This document shows positions 11,108-23,535 of a stretch of 64,000 nucleotides of DNA, piece after piece (position 1 is the stretch's first letter; the number at the start of each line of letters is the position of its first letter). Origin of the DNA: Apium graveolens (lineage: Eukaryota > Streptophyta > Magnoliopsida > Apiales > Apiaceae). The DNA lies in the NCBI RefSeq assembly GCF_009905375.1, contig NC_133652.1:122595797-122659796 (forward strand), in the 5' to 3' direction. The notes below the pieces were generated by a model. It ran no database searches. It was not told where the DNA came from and saw only the letters and a program-made list of their open reading frames with translations. Made by a program: the position numbers and the translations under genes.

Positions 11108-12113
11108 TGTTAGTCCTTAACAATGCAACAAGAATTACAGAAGGGGGGTTGAATGGAATTCTTGAACCTTTTTCAAAAAGATATAAAATGTTCTATCTTA
11201 ATAATAAACAAGTGTTTGATTTGCAAAGTGCGGAATAAGAAGTTAGTAAAATCAAAACACAAGTAATTAAAAACACAAGTCTTTAAAAACTTTTTGGTGG
11301 ATTTGAATTTATCCACCAGAGATATATATTATATCAAGAGAACTCTGTGTAGGAAGATTAGCTCACAGCTGCTTACAAATATGAACAACTAAGTTTACAG
11401 AGAAATGCTAAGGATGCAGCATACAATTGTTTCTCTGAGATAATGTTCTTAGTCTTGTTCTTGTTGTTTTATTTTCTACTTCTTAGTTTATATATCACCA
11501 AGATTACAAAGTAATAAGACAAGATAATAAAACAAAACCTATCAAGTCTAATACTATGCTGCTTCATTACTCTATTCCAGCGTCTTTGAATATCTTCATA
11601 ATAGCATGTAAATGGCAATGTTTCTTTGTTCTCTAAAACCCAGTTGAATAGGCTTCCACATTCCTTTTGCATACACTCGACGCATGTGACTTTATTGTCA
11701 CTGTCAACAGATGTTTGAATTGATTATCCGTCGAGTACATGATCATTCGTCGGGTTATCTTGTTGATCATCCGTCGAGTGGCATTGTTGTTTATCCGTCG
11801 GGTAGCTATCTGGCACTTGACTTCATTTTATTTATGTAGAATTACAAGACATCATCTATGTACAATTAATCAACCTATTCTGCATATCTAACTAAAGTCA
11901 ACATAACTTGAGTGCTACTACAGAATCTAAACAAGGTGTATGCAGAAATGTGCTACAGTCTCATTATTACACAAGCTACTCACTCGATGGATAATTTATC
12001 ATCATCCGTCGGGACTATATTCCTTATCCGTCGAGTGCTACATTTTTCACTAAGTAAAATCTACTAAGGTGTTTTGTTAATGAAATCATCAAGTTCACAA
12101 CATATCCACAACA
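11108..12113 (-). repeat. R 3' LTR, 1006 bp
   Basis: On the plus strand it reads TGTTAGTCC...CCACAACA, the reverse complement of the E3 LTR ends. It is homologous to the 1043-bp E3 LTR. CGACGGAT-type motifs in both orientations lie at about 11680-11815 and 11985-12040. Confidence 0.93.
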
Positions 12114-12128
12114 ATCTCCCCCAATTTA
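12114..12128 (-). other. R polypurine tract
   Basis: On the minus strand AAATTGGGGGAGAT directly precedes the LTR TG, exactly as in E3. Confidence 0.9.
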
Positions 12129-12351
12129 TGTCTACTGGAATTGTAGCCATAAATTAAGAGAAACTTGATGATAATAAAACACCCTAAAAATACAACTTTA
12201 AAAGTAAGTAGATAAAACTGTAAAGTGCTTCAAATAACAAAATGCACAAAGATTAGCTCACAGTCATTTTCAAGGTGCTCCTCTAACCTGAGCAGATTAA
12301 TCTAATTCCTTGAAGATCTGGATCTCTTTCCTAGCTTTCTGTTGTTTTCTT

Positions 12352-14411
12352 CTATCTGATTTTAGAGCTGCTATGGAATTCCAGTTCATCAGATTCTGAG
12401 AGACTTAGCTTTTCTTGCATTTCCAAAAGAGTCTCATTACTAGAGATGCTCAATTGGTCTTCTAATCTAAAAAATCTTCTAACTCCTTTGTCATCCATGA
12501 ACTCCATCAGCCAGTAGGGCCTTAGATGTACTCTACTCCCTGTGTAAGGAATAGTTAGAGTCTTTGGGAGTGCATCTTTAGCTCTAATACTCCTCAGTTC
12601 TTCAATCTTCTTTAGAACAAGTCTTCTTGCAGTTAAATTGAATCCAAAGTTCTTCTTGAATGATGAATAAACCTTTATCAGCACAAATTGGCTTTCTTGA
12701 AGGATCCTGTGAAGTTGCTATTGAATCTCCTTTCCTCCCTTGTACTTGAAAACTAACCTTTCAGGTAGATTCATGTAGGCATCAATCCCTCTAACTTCTT
12801 CCAGTTCATCTAGATAGAGGTTTAGATTAAAGAATTCCTTGATGTCACATAAGTACATGTAATCTCCCTTGTTGACTTTGGATTGAGCTTTGGTTAGAGA
12901 TTTGGATTTGAGAGGTGATAGCTTCACTTTCTTGACTGCTCTTGACTTTGTTCCCTTTAGCTTGTTAAGGATTGGCAAATTGAAGTCAGGAATTGGTAGA
13001 CTTTCCCAGTCTATTGGTTCATCATTAGGCACAATAGGTTCACCATGAATGTTCCTGTAAGGATCCACCACCTTAATGTCTTTAAATTCCACTGAGGGTT
13101 TTGATGCTTGAGTTGTAGTTGGAATGGATTCCTTGAGAAACTAATCCTCCAATTCCTTACCAACAAAGTTCAATTTCCTTTTGGTTCTTTTGGCCAATTC
13201 CTTGTATTTGTGAGATTTCTTCTATTGTGGTTCAACTTGCTTCTTTGGATCTTGAGATTCAGTGATTTCAGACGGCTGAGCAGGAATTTGTTGTGTTGGT
13301 TTCACAACTTGTAGCTTGGCCAAGATAGCAGCTTGCTCTTTCTTTTGTTTAACCTTTTTAGCATCTAGAGTAGCTTGCTTCTTTTCTTGCTTCAATCCTG
13401 CCTTTTCTTCTCTCTTTGCTTCAGCAAATTGAGGATGTCCAACCACCACACAAATTTCTTTACCATTCCTGAAAACTTTAGCAACTCTCCTTTTCAAAGC
13501 TGGATCAGCTGGATCCTTGTGGAAGGCAATGGATCTTGACAACATTTTCTTCTCATCAGGCTGTGGTGTCTCATACACTATATCCAAAGGGTTCTTTAGT
13601 GATGATTTTGGATATTTCATCCTTGGCTTTAAAAGTACTTCAGCCTTTCGAGATTTGATGCAGGATGGTTGTCCACTTTCCAGATAGTTCATGCTTATTT
13701 CATTCACAGAGATTTGCCTGACTTGGGAGTGATGAATTGCTGACTTTTCTGGCTTCTTTGCTAGCCCAACTTCTTTTGAATATCCTCATCAATTTTCTCC
13801 CAGTTGATTGGATTCAACTGCTCCTTTTCAGCTGCTTTCAAAGTAGCTGCTGCTTCCTTGATCAGATCAAAATTGTCCTTAGCTGGTGGCTTTGAGATAG
13901 TAATTGTAGACACAATTACTTTGCTAACTTGAATGTTGAGCACTTTTTTCTCCCCCTCACTCCTAGAACTCTCTTTCTCCCCCTTTTTGTTATCATCAAG
14001 CTGAGTAGAGGAGGAGGTTTGTGCAACCACCAGTTTCTAAAGCAAGTCTATTTATTGAGCTTGGTGTAGATGAATTGCTGTAAGAGATGCTTCCATTGCT
14101 GTCATTCTTGTATCAAAGGCATCTATCTTTGTGGCAAGATCAGAATTTTTCCTGAGTTGTCTCTTAATGTCAAGTATTGTAGCTTCTGGAAGTTTAGAGT
14201 CCATCTTGTCAGAAATGGCCTTTTTCATCTCATCAATATCACCTTTTATAGTGTTGACATCTTGAGCATGTTGAAAACCTTGGATTTGTTGTAGTTACAA
14301 AGTAGCAAGATGTGCTTGAAGGAGCTTCTTGGTGCTGGCATTTGTGGTGGTTTGAAGAGTAGAATTTGTCTGATTTATGAGTTGAATCAAGGTTGTCTTG
14401 AAGTAGTGTTC
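12352..14411 (-). pseudogene. R aORF, C-terminal part (interrupted by E3)
   Basis: This minus-strand stretch continues the aORF begun at 47332. It aligns with the E3 aORF from the segment before NPINWEKIDEDIQKKLG to the end (ETLLEMQEKLSLSESDELEF). The C-terminal domain around KGDYMYLCDIKEF, LVFKYKGGKEIQ and LRPYWLMEFMDDKGVRRFF is the best conserved part. It is broken by a stop near 14295 and by stops or frameshifts near 13755, 13210, 13100 and 12700. PPT-like GGGGGAGAAA tracts lie on the minus strand at about 13946-13955 and 13974-13985. The function is unknown. Confidence 0.85.
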
Positions 14412-14416
14412 ATCAC
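14412..14416. repeat. E3 target site duplication, left copy (ATCAC)
   Basis: It is identical to 44888-44892 just after the E3 3' LTR. This proves one insertion event 30 kb wide and shows that R is the host. Confidence 0.95.
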
Positions 14417-15459
14417 TGTTGTGTATATGTTGTGTACTTGATGATTTCATGAACAAAACACCTTGGTAGATTTTACTTAGTGAAAATGTAGCAGTCGACG
14501 GATAAGGATTATAGTCCCGACGGATAACTCATTTCAGTCCCTACGGATAATGATTTATTATCCATCGAGTGAGTATCTTATGTAACAATAAATCTGTAGC
14601 ACATTTCTGCATATACATTATTTAGAATCTGTAGTAGTACCTAAGTCATGTTGACTTTAACTAGATATGCAGAATATGTTGATTAATTGTACATAGATGA
14701 TGTCTTGTAATTCTGCATAAATGAAATGAAGTCAAGTGCCAGATTGCTTCCCGACGGATAACCAACAATAAATTCGACGGATGATCAACAACCCGACGGA
14801 TGATCATTAACTCGACGGATGATCATGAACCCGACAGATAAAGAATTCAAATATCTGTTGACAGTGACAACACAGTCATATGCGTCGAGTGTATGCAAAT
14901 GGAATGTGGTAGCTTATTCAGCTGGGTTTTCGAGAACAAAGAAGCATTGCCATTTCCATGCTATTATGAAGATATTGAAAGATGCTGGAATAGAGTAATG
15001 AAGTAGCATTGTATTAGACTTGATAGTTTTTGTTTTATTATCCTGTCTTATTACTTTGTAATCTTGGTGATATATAAACCAAGAAACAGCAAATAGAATA
15101 GTAACTAAGGAACTAAGCAACCAAGAGAGAAACATTTGTAAACTGCATTCTTGGAATTTCTCTCATTCTTAGTTGTTATCATTTTGTAAGCAGTTGTGAG
15201 CTTTTTGCACACAGAGTTCTCTCGATATATATTATATATCTCTGGTGGAATCATTCAAATCCACCATAAAGTTTTTAAAAACTCTTGTTTATAATTACTT
15301 GTGTTTTGATTTATTTCAAGTAACTATTCCGCATTCTGCTAATCAATTTACACTTATATATATATATTTGAGTTAGAACATTTTTATCCAAGAAAAAGTT
15401 TCAAGAATTCCATTCAACCCCCCTTCTGTAATTCTTGTTTCATTGTTAAGGGACTAATA
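14417..15459 (+). repeat. E3 5' LTR, 1043 bp
   Basis: It starts with TGTTGTGT and ends with ACTAATA, where the R and E3 3' LTR copies end in CTAACA, so the terminal C has mutated. CGACGGATAA/GATGATCA motifs lie at 14494-14580 and 14750-14890, followed by a TATA box at 15071. The C-rich end (TTCAACCCCCC) precedes the U5 end. Confidence 0.97.
15071..15078 (+). promoter_or_regulatory. E3 LTR TATA box
   Basis: TATATAAA lies about 180 bases downstream of the last CGACGGAT-type motif and is kept in the 3' LTR copy. It probably sets the start of the genomic RNA. Confidence 0.65.
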
Positions 15460-15461
15460 AT

Positions 15462-15473
15462 TGGTATCAGAGC
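15462..15473 (+). other. E3 primer binding site (initiator tRNA-Met)
   Basis: TGGTATCAGAGC lies two bases after the LTR. This is the usual plant Copia primer site, complementary to the 3' end of initiator tRNA-Met. Confidence 0.95.
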
Positions 15474-15520
15474 AAGCTCTTGAATAACAAAGAGTTTAAA
15501 GATCAAAACAATACAACAAG

Positions 15521-17914
15521 ATGAACAAGAAGGATGTTGGAGTCAAGATTCCTTTTCTGGATAAAGATAATTACCATCATTGGAAGGTAAAGATGCATCT
15601 TCATTTGCTTTCTCAAGATGAGGCCTATGTGGACTGCATAGAAAGAGGCCCTCATGTTCCAATGAGAGCTGCAACTGGAAATGAGCCATATGTCCCCAAG
15701 CCAAGGCATGAATGGTCTAATCCTGATATTGAACAAGTCAGGAAGGATAAAAAGGCTACGAATATCCTGTTTAATGGAGTTGATGGTGATATGTTTGACA
15801 ACATTATCAACTACAAAACTGCTAAGGATTTTTGGGATACAATACAGATCATCTGTGATGGCACTGAGCAAGTTAGAGAAAACAAGATGCAGCTACTGAT
15901 TCAGCAATGTGAGCATTTTCATAATGAAGAAAGTGAGTCACTTACTGACATTTTTAGTAGGTTTCAAAAACTGCTAAATGCTCTAAAGTTGCATGGAAGG
16001 GTCTATCAGACAAAAGACTCCAATCTGAAATTCTTTAGATCTCTTCCAAAGGAATGGAAACCAATGATAGTCTCATTAAGAAACTCACAAGATTATAAGG
16101 AGTTTACTTTTAAGAGACTGTATGGCATCCTGAAAACATATGAGCTTGAAATAGAGCAAGATGAGAGGATGAAGAGAGGAAAGAAGAAAGGAGGGTCCAT
16201 TGCACTAGTTACTGAGTTAGAGAAAGAGAAGGAGATGAAGATGGAAGTTGTTGAATCAACTTCAAGGGTCTGTGAAAACAAGGGCAAGGGGCTTGCAGTA
16301 GAAAGTGAAGATTCTTTGAGCCAAGATGACATGGAAGACATTGATGAACATTTAGCATTTTTTTCTAGAAGATTTTCCAAGCTCAAGTTCAAAAAGAACT
16401 TTGGAGCAGCCAAGCCAAATAGAAACATGGTGGATAAATCAAAATTCAAATGTTTCAAATGTGGCTTGGCAGAGCACTTTGCCAGTGAGTGTAGAAAATC
16501 AGATTCCAGCAAGAAAAAGTTTGAGCCTGTGGATTATAAGAAAAAATACTTTGAGCTGCTCAAACAAAAGGAAAGGGCTTTCATTATACAAGAAAACGAC
16601 TGGGCAGCAGATGGTCTAGATGAAGTTGTCAGCTATGTCAATCTAGCCCTAATGGCCAAGTCTGATGAAACAGAAACAAGTTCTTTGAGTAATCAGGTAA
16701 TTACTACAAACCTTGCACATTTATCTACAGCTGAGTGTAATGAAGCTATAAATGACATGTCTACAGAGTTATATCATTTGCGTGTTACACTTAAGTCTCT
16801 TACTAAAGAAAATGTTAAAATCAAAGAAAACAATTTGTTTTTGAGTGAGAGAAATAATGTGCTAGAGTCTCAGTTCATTGATTTTGAAAAATTAAGAATT
16901 GAGTGTTAGATTGCCAAGGAGGAATTAACTGAGTCCTTGAAGAATGAAGAAATTTTGAAGAAGCAGCTCGAGCGTGAACAGGAGGTGATTAAGGCATGGA
17001 AAACATCTAGAGATGCCCATGCTCAAATCACCAAAGTTCAAGGAATCGAGTCCTTCTGTGATGCAGCCTGGAAAAAGAACAAGGAGAAACTAGAACCAAA
17101 TTTGGTGGATGGAGTGCTTACAGATGTAGACTCGACGGATGATGAGGGTCATCCGTCGGATAACCAAAAGGGTTATCCATCGACTGATGAAAATCCTCAT
17201 CTGTTGGTTGTTAGCAAGCCTATCAGTAAAGCCAAACTTGTTAAGTTGAATGAAAAGTATGGATCTGTTTCCAAGAACTTTGTTTCAGGAGAATCGAGTC
17301 AAGTTAAGAAAGGGAAAAAGGCTAATGTTAGTCACATGACTGTCAAACAGTTAAGTGACAGACTTGAAAAGATTGAGGTGAAAACAGAGGCTAAAAAGAA
17401 AAATAATAGAAATGGTAAAGTAGGGATTAAGAAACACAATAACTACACACCTGATAAATATGCTCCTAGAACATTCTGTGTCGAGTGTGGAAGTGTAAAT
17501 TATTTGTCTGTTAATTGCAAATATGCCATGCCTACTTCCATGTCTGTGCCACCTCACTTTCCCAACATGAATGCCATGCCTCCCATGCCTATGAATGCTA
17601 TGTCTACACAGAATATGAATGCACCGTTTGCTAATATGCCATTTGCACCTAATCCATATTATGCTGCATTTAGTATGCCACAAATGCCATTTAACTTGCC
17701 TTACTGGAATAACATGTTTATTAATAGCATGCAATTCCCTGTTGATTATAATATGCATGATAATTCTGTTGCAATAAATGGTTTCAAAGGCCCAACTCAA
17801 ATGACCAAGGATGAATCTGATATCCCCAAGTCAAATGAGATAAAGCCTAAGAAACAGAAAAAGAAATCTAACAAGGCAGGACCCAAGGAAACTTGGGTAC
17901 CAAAATCAACTTGA
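15521..17914 (+). pseudogene. E3 gag with one internal stop
   Basis: This is a reading frame of 797 codons broken by a single TAG at 16907-16909. It starts 47 bases after the primer site with the usual Copia N-terminus (FLDKDNYHHWKVKMHLHL). The UBN2-type gag core spans about residues 60-210. A zinc knuckle, CFKCGLAEHFASEC, lies near residue 310. A coiled-coil-like region brackets the stop. A second knuckle, CVECGSVNYLSVNC near 17478, has tyrosine instead of histidine. A Met/Pro/Asn-rich stretch (about 17530-17700) precedes the end. The family motif CGACGGATGA/TCATCCGTCG occurs inside the frame at 17130-17180. Confidence 0.93.
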
Positions 17915-19362
17915 TTTGATTTTGATGTGTGCAGGGAAACAGAAAGAATCTTTGGTACTTGGATAGTGGTTGTTCAAGACACATGACTGGTGATTCTACC
18001 CTGCTCACAGAGTTCAAGGAGAGAGCTGGCCCAAGTATTACTTTGGAGATGACAACAAGGGTTATACTGTGGGATATGGCTTGATTTCAAAGGAAAATGT
18101 CATCATTGAGGAGGTTGCCTTAGTGGATGGTCTCAAATATAACTTGTTGAGTATCAACCAGCTTTGTGATAAAGGCAATTCAATAACCTTCAACTCAGAA
18201 GCCTGTGTTGTGACTAACAAAAAAAAGCAACAAAATAGTTCTCACTGGTGTGAGGAAAGGAAATGTGTACCCAGCTGATTTCAACTCATCTTATGCAGAA
18301 TCTGTTACTTGTCTTCTCAGTAAAGCAAGTCAGGATGAAAGTTAGCTATGGCACAAGAAGCTATCCCATTTAAACTTCAAGACCATGAATGAGCTAGTAA
18401 AGAAAGAACTTGTTAGAGGCATTCCTCTAGTGGAGTTTTCTAAGGATGGATTGTGTGATGCCTGCCAAAAAGGGAAGCAGATTAAAGCATCATTCTGGAA
18501 GAAACTTGATTCAACAATTGAAGAACCTTTACAACTGCTACACATGAATTTGTTTGGACCAGTCAATGTGTTGTCCATCTCAAGGAAAAGATTTTTCCTA
18601 GTAATTGTAGATGATTTCTCAAAGTTCTCTTGGACATATTTCCTAAAGTCTAAAGATGAGGCTAGTGAAATCATCATCATTCACATAAGGCAAGTCAATA
18701 ATCATCCTGATTTCAAGGTTAGAAGAATCAGGAGTGACAATGGAACTGAGTTCAAGAATTCAGTCATGAGAGCATTCGGTGAGGAAAATGGGATTCTGCA
18801 TGAGTTTTGAGCAGCAAGAACTCCATAACATAATGGATTAGTAGAAAGGAAGAATATATCACTTGTTGAAGCTGCAAGGACAATGCTTGAAGAATCTAAA
18901 CTGCGAACATATTTCTGGGCTGAAGCTGTAAATACTGCATGCTACACTCAAGAACATTTCCCTGGTTAATCAAGCAAGATGCATGACTCCCTATCAATTT
19001 TTCAAGAACAAGAAGCCAACACTAAATTTTCTTCATGTCTTTGGCTGCAAATGCTATATTATGAGAAATCAAACTGATCAAAATGGGAAGTTTGATGCTA
19101 AAGCAAATGAAGGAATTTTTGTTGGATATGCTGTTGGTAAAGCATATAGAGTCTACAATCGAAGAACCAACATTGTTGTGGAATCAATACATGTTGTGTT
19201 TGATGATAAAAAGATTGAAGGACTGCAAGATGGAGATTACCATGAGAGCCTCAAATTCGGCAATGTGGAGATGGTTAGTGATGACAGTGATGATGAAAGT
19301 GATCAAGAAACAGTATCAAAGGATAATGCAGAAAAATCTTCTATAAATGAAGCACAAAACTC

Positions 19363-19476
19363 AACATCTGTCGAGTTGCATAATGCTTCATCCGTCGGGA
19401 GGCAATCTGCATTATCCGTCGGGAGACAACCAGCTTCATCCATCGGTACTCAAAATTTACCATCCGTCGGGTTATC
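19363..19476 (+). repeat. ATCCGTCGG repeats inside the E3 integrase-RT hinge
   Basis: At least four copies of ATCCGTCGG or close variants sit in 114 bases. They are read as Ser-Val-Gly (SSVGRQ, LSVGRQ, PSVGLS), a different frame from the copies in gag and aORF, where the motif reads Pro-Ser-(Asp/Ser). Confidence 0.8.
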
Positions 19477-19548
19477 AAAAGGAGCAGGAAGTCAGGATAG
19501 ATCACCAATAGAAAGTTCCCCTTTCTCAAATCAAAGATCCATAAACTC

Positions 19549-19556
19549 AGGGGGAG
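19549..19556 (+). other. PPT-like tract in the E3 integrase-RT hinge
   Basis: AGGGGGAG, read as Ser-Gly-Gly-Val, occupies the same place as in E1 (37-46) and E4 (29819-29826). Confidence 0.45.
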
Positions 19557-21281
19557 TTTCTAACAATTAAAACTCAATCACACATCAAGACAACAATGAG
19601 CCCTCTTCATCTAGAGCTAATATACCTAACAAAGAAAATGGACAAAAGATCACCCCATTGAGCTCATAATTGGTGAAGTCTCTTCTAGAGTTCAAACCAG
19701 GAGAGCAACTCAAGAAGAATGTCTATATAGCAGCTTTCTTTCCAAGGAAGAACCAAAGAAGGTAGAAGAAGCTTTGTTGGATCCTGATTGGATTTTAGCT
19801 AAGCAGGAGGAGCTAAACCAATTTGAAAGGAATAATTTATGAAAGCTGGTGCCCAAGCCTAAAGAAAAGAATCCAATAGACACCAAATGGGTATTCAGAA
19901 ATAAGATGGATGAAAGTGGCATAGTAGACAGGAACAAAGCTAGATTGGTTGACAAGGGCTATTGTCAACAAGAAGGAATAGATTTTGATGAAACATTTGC
20001 TCCTGTTGCAAGACTTGAAGCCATCAGAATCTTCTTAGCCTATGCAGCCCATGCCAATTTCAAGGTCTATCAAATGGATGTCAAAAGTGCCTTTCTGAGT
20101 GGAGATTTGGAGGAGGAAGTCTACGTCAGTCAACCTCCTGGTTTTGAAGATCCAAATTTTCCAGAACATGTCTATTATCTTTTGAAAGCACTTTATGGAT
20201 TGAAGCAAGCACCTAGAGCCTGGTATGACACTTAATCAAAGTTCCTTTTGGAAAATCATTTCACAAGAGGTACTGTAGATAAAACTTTATTCTTTAGGAA
20301 TGTTAATTGCTCTAGTATACTTGTTCAAATTTATGTAGATGGTATTATTTTTGGCTCTACAGATGAGAAATTTTGCAAAAAGTTTGCCAAATTGATGCAA
20401 AGTAAGTATGAAATGAGTATGATGGGAAAACTAACTTACTTTCTTGGTTTGCAAGTTAAGCAAGTTAGTGATGGAATATTCATTAGTCAAACTAAATATA
20501 TTTTTGATCTTTTAAGGAAGTTTGATCTAATGGATTGCACATCTGTAAAAACTCCCATGGCTACTGCAACTAAGCTTGAATTAAACACTACTGAAAAGTC
20601 TGTGGATATTTCAAGTTATAGGGGCATGGTTGGCTCACTTCTGTACTTAACAGCCAGTAGGCCAGATATAATGTTTGCTACATGTTTATGTGCTAGATTT
20701 CAGGCTGATCCTAGAGAATCTCACTTAATAGCTATTAAGAGAATTTTCGGATATCTCAAGGGAACACCAAAACTTGGCATTTGGTACCCTAGAGATTCTG
20801 GTTTTGATCTAACTGGTTATTCAGATGCAGATTATGCAGGTTGTAGAATTGATAGAAAAAGTACAACAGGAACCTGTCAATTTCTAGAAAACAAGCTTGT
20901 GTCCTGGTTCAGTAAAAAGCAAAATTCAGTTTCTACTTCTACAACTGAAGCTGAATATATTGCTGCTGGCAGTTGCTGTGCACAGATTTTATGGATGAAA
21001 AAATAATTGGTAGACTATGGTTTGCAAGTTGAAAGGATTCCTATTTTCTGTGATAACACAAGTTCACTGAAAATTCAGTACAACATTCAAGGAAAAAGCA
21101 CATAGATATCAAGTACCACTTCATAAGGGAACATGTAATGAATGGTACTGTGGAACTACCTTTTGTTCCAAGTGAGAAGCAGCTTGCAGATATCTTTACC
21201 AAGCCACTGGATGAATCCACCTTTTCAAGGTTGGTAAGTGAGTTAGGTATGCTTAATTATTCTCAAATCTATATGAGATAA

Positions 21282-21785
21282 TTTGCAAGTTGAAAATCAG
21301 CCAGAAATTTAATCGATTTTTCAATCTTGGATGAAATTTTGGCTAAGTCAAAATTTACATCTCGACGGATGATCTTTATCCATCGAGTTTGATCATCCGT
21401 CGGTATACTATTTTCTAATAAAAATCAATTATTTTTTTGGAATATTTTATAACTCGACGGATAACAGTCTATCATCATCCGTCGAATTGTCTTAATCATA
21501 GCCGTTAATCCCTGAACATTATCCATCGAGTATACTTACAGTTTGTAAGCATAACACGACGGATAATGGGTGGAATTTTTACAGTTTATTTTTTAAACGG
21601 CTATTTTAGGCAATTTTCATTGGTCACTTTATTTTACTTTATTATTTTTAGCAATTATTTTTAAGATAGTAGAAAAGCTTATTTCATTTCAATTACTTTT
21701 CTTTTATCATTCTCAAATCAACTGCTCAAATTTCTTTCTCTTTCAAAGCACTTACTCTCTCTCTTCAAGCTCTTATTCTCTAATA
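21282..21785 (+). other. E3 pol-aORF spacer with CGACGGAT palindromes
   Basis: Between 21359 and 21560 there are several CGACGGAT / ATCCGTCG motifs in opposed pairs (CTCGACGGATGATC ... GATCATCCGTCGG; ACTCGACGGATAAC ... ATCATCCGTCGAA). A pyrimidine-rich leader-like stretch (21690-21785) follows. At 21670 the sequence TAGAAAAG stands where R has TATAAAAG. No gene is seen. Confidence 0.75.
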
Positions 21786-23399
21786 TTGGTGCCCGTTGTC
21801 AAGATTATGTCTCAAACTGGGTTTATTTATGAGAAGAACAATTTCACTGCACTAGTAAACAAGGGTATTCAGCAATCTGGTGACTATCACAAGATGATGG
21901 ACTTTGTGAAGAATTGCAAGCTTAGCCATGCCATGTTGGAATCTCCCACAATCTTTTGTGAAGTTGAAGAGATGTGGACCACTGCTACATACAACTCAAC
22001 AGATAAGACCATTACTCTAACCATTAAAGGTAAAGAATTCTGTATCAATGGCAATGTTATAAAAGCATTTTTCAAGATTCCTGATAACAATTTGACCTCA
22101 CCACACACTAACACTGATATAATCAATATGCTTAATTCCATGAACTATGCTCTTTCTACTTCTAAGTTAAGTGACATTAGGAGATTAGGTCTTAGGAAGG
22201 AATGGAGTTTTATGTGTGATGTAGTGACAAAGGTATTTTCAGGTAAAGTCAGTAATTTTGATTCAGTCAATATCTCCATGCTTAACATGCTCTATATGCT
22301 AGTTACAGATAAGTTCTATAATTTCAGTGACCTTATTTTGTTTGAGTTGGGTTTCAAACTAGGAGAGTTAAATAAGAGAGGTAAGAATGTGTATCTCTGA
22401 GGGTATTGTGCTTGAGAACCCTAACAACAAATTAGATTGTTGGATTCAAGAGAGAAGGCTCATTGCAGATTTAAACAGGGCCAATCATCACAAGGAGGTG
22501 CCACTGTTCTATTTCCCTATAATGGAAGCACCTCAGGTAAGTGAGGTAAGTTCATCTATTCCTACCACTATTCCAACCTCGCTAATTTCTTTTAGTTCTA
22601 GTGTGGCTATGGCAACTGTGTCAATGACCCAACAGTTGCCTACCCAAGCTACCAAACCTGCAAATATTTCAAAATCCAAATCAAAGAAATCCCCCTCTGG
22701 TATCTCTCAAAAGATGCCAGTTACAAAATCCACCAAAACCAAAGAGGGGAGTGTGCAGGTGGGTAAGACAAGTGAGGGAATGGGTGAACATAAAAGAAAC
22801 CCTAAGGATAAGGATGGAAAGTTGAGTGGTTCCCAGCCTAGCCACACTGTAGTTTCCCAACAAACTGCAGTGCTTGAAAAAGATAAAAGCTCATTTCTAG
22901 CTGCATCCTCCCAAATGGATGTAGTTATTGAACAAAGCTCTCAACGAAGAGCACACGCCAAAAGGGTTAGGGACACAAGCTCACCCCAAAATTATGCCAG
23001 AAAGAAGAAATCTAAAACCCTTGGGGATACACAGGGTACACACACTGTGCAAACTGGTGCTAAAGACACAGTCACTGCACCTTCACAAATTCAGTTTGAT
23101 GTGACTCCAATAAATGTGGAGTCACAGCCAAAATACCTAGTAATAGAAGCACCTCAAGCACCAAACTCACCCACAAACTCATTGGACGTGGATATGATAA
23201 ACACATCAATTCCTGATTCCCCTTCTTTAACTTTGTTAGGGAAGCCAAAATCTAGTGCAAGTGAGCATCATCTTTTAGATGATTTGTTAGCTCACTTGCC
23301 AATTCTTTCGGGAACTGTTGAATCATCTGTGCCCAAAATATCTTCAATCAACACAGAGTCCACAATAGTTTCCATCCCTAGTTCATTCATTTCTACTCT

Positions 23400-23535
23400 C
23401 TCGATGGATATTGCTCATCCATCGAGTAGTGATTGTATCCCGACGGATAAGCTTAATAACAGTTATCCGTCGGATAGCAAAACCACTCACCCGATGGATA
23501 TCACTCATCCGATGGATATCACTCATCCGTCGAGT
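23400..23535 (+). repeat. Cluster of CGACGGAT / ATCCGTCG motifs inside the E3 aORF
   Basis: Six or more copies of GATGGAT, CGACGGAT or ATCCGTCG lie in 136 bases, in both orientations, read as repeats such as HPSS, YPSD and MDITHP. The R copy has a matching cluster at 45575-45690. Confidence 0.8.

Larger units (their letters stand above)
11108..14416 (-). mobile_element. R, part 1: 3' end of a minus-strand Copia element
   Basis: Read on the minus strand this holds the C-terminal part of an aORF, the polypurine tract and the 3' LTR. It continues at 44888-48119 across the E3 insertion, since the aORF resumes there and the E3 target duplication ATCAC joins the two parts. R and E3 are members of the same family (similar LTR ends, aORF and CGACGGAT motif). 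Confidence 0.92.
17935..21281 (+). pseudogene. E3 pol (protease, integrase, RT, RNase H), heavily mutated
   Basis: The domain order is that of Copia. Protease DSGCSRHMTG is at about 17960-17990. The pre-integrase zinc segment is at about 18345-18500 and the integrase core at about 18530-18860. RT has KSAFLSG and ALYGLKQAP; its YVDD box is changed to YVDG at 20335-20346. RNase H contains GYSDADYAG and EAEYIAAGSCC. Breaks seen: a lost base near 18043, a frameshift near 18225, TAG near 18344, TGA at 18808, TAA near 18827, TAA at 19568, further breaks near 19665-19840, TAA at 20233, TAA at 21004 and a deletion of about 10 bases near 21064. The first catalytic aspartate of the integrase is asparagine (HMNLFGPVN). 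The pol frame differs from the gag frame. Confidence 0.93.

Noticed and set aside
15503..15871. Minus-strand 122-codon ORF opposite E3 gag
   Set aside because: A shadow of the gag frame; the plus strand encodes a recognisable gag.
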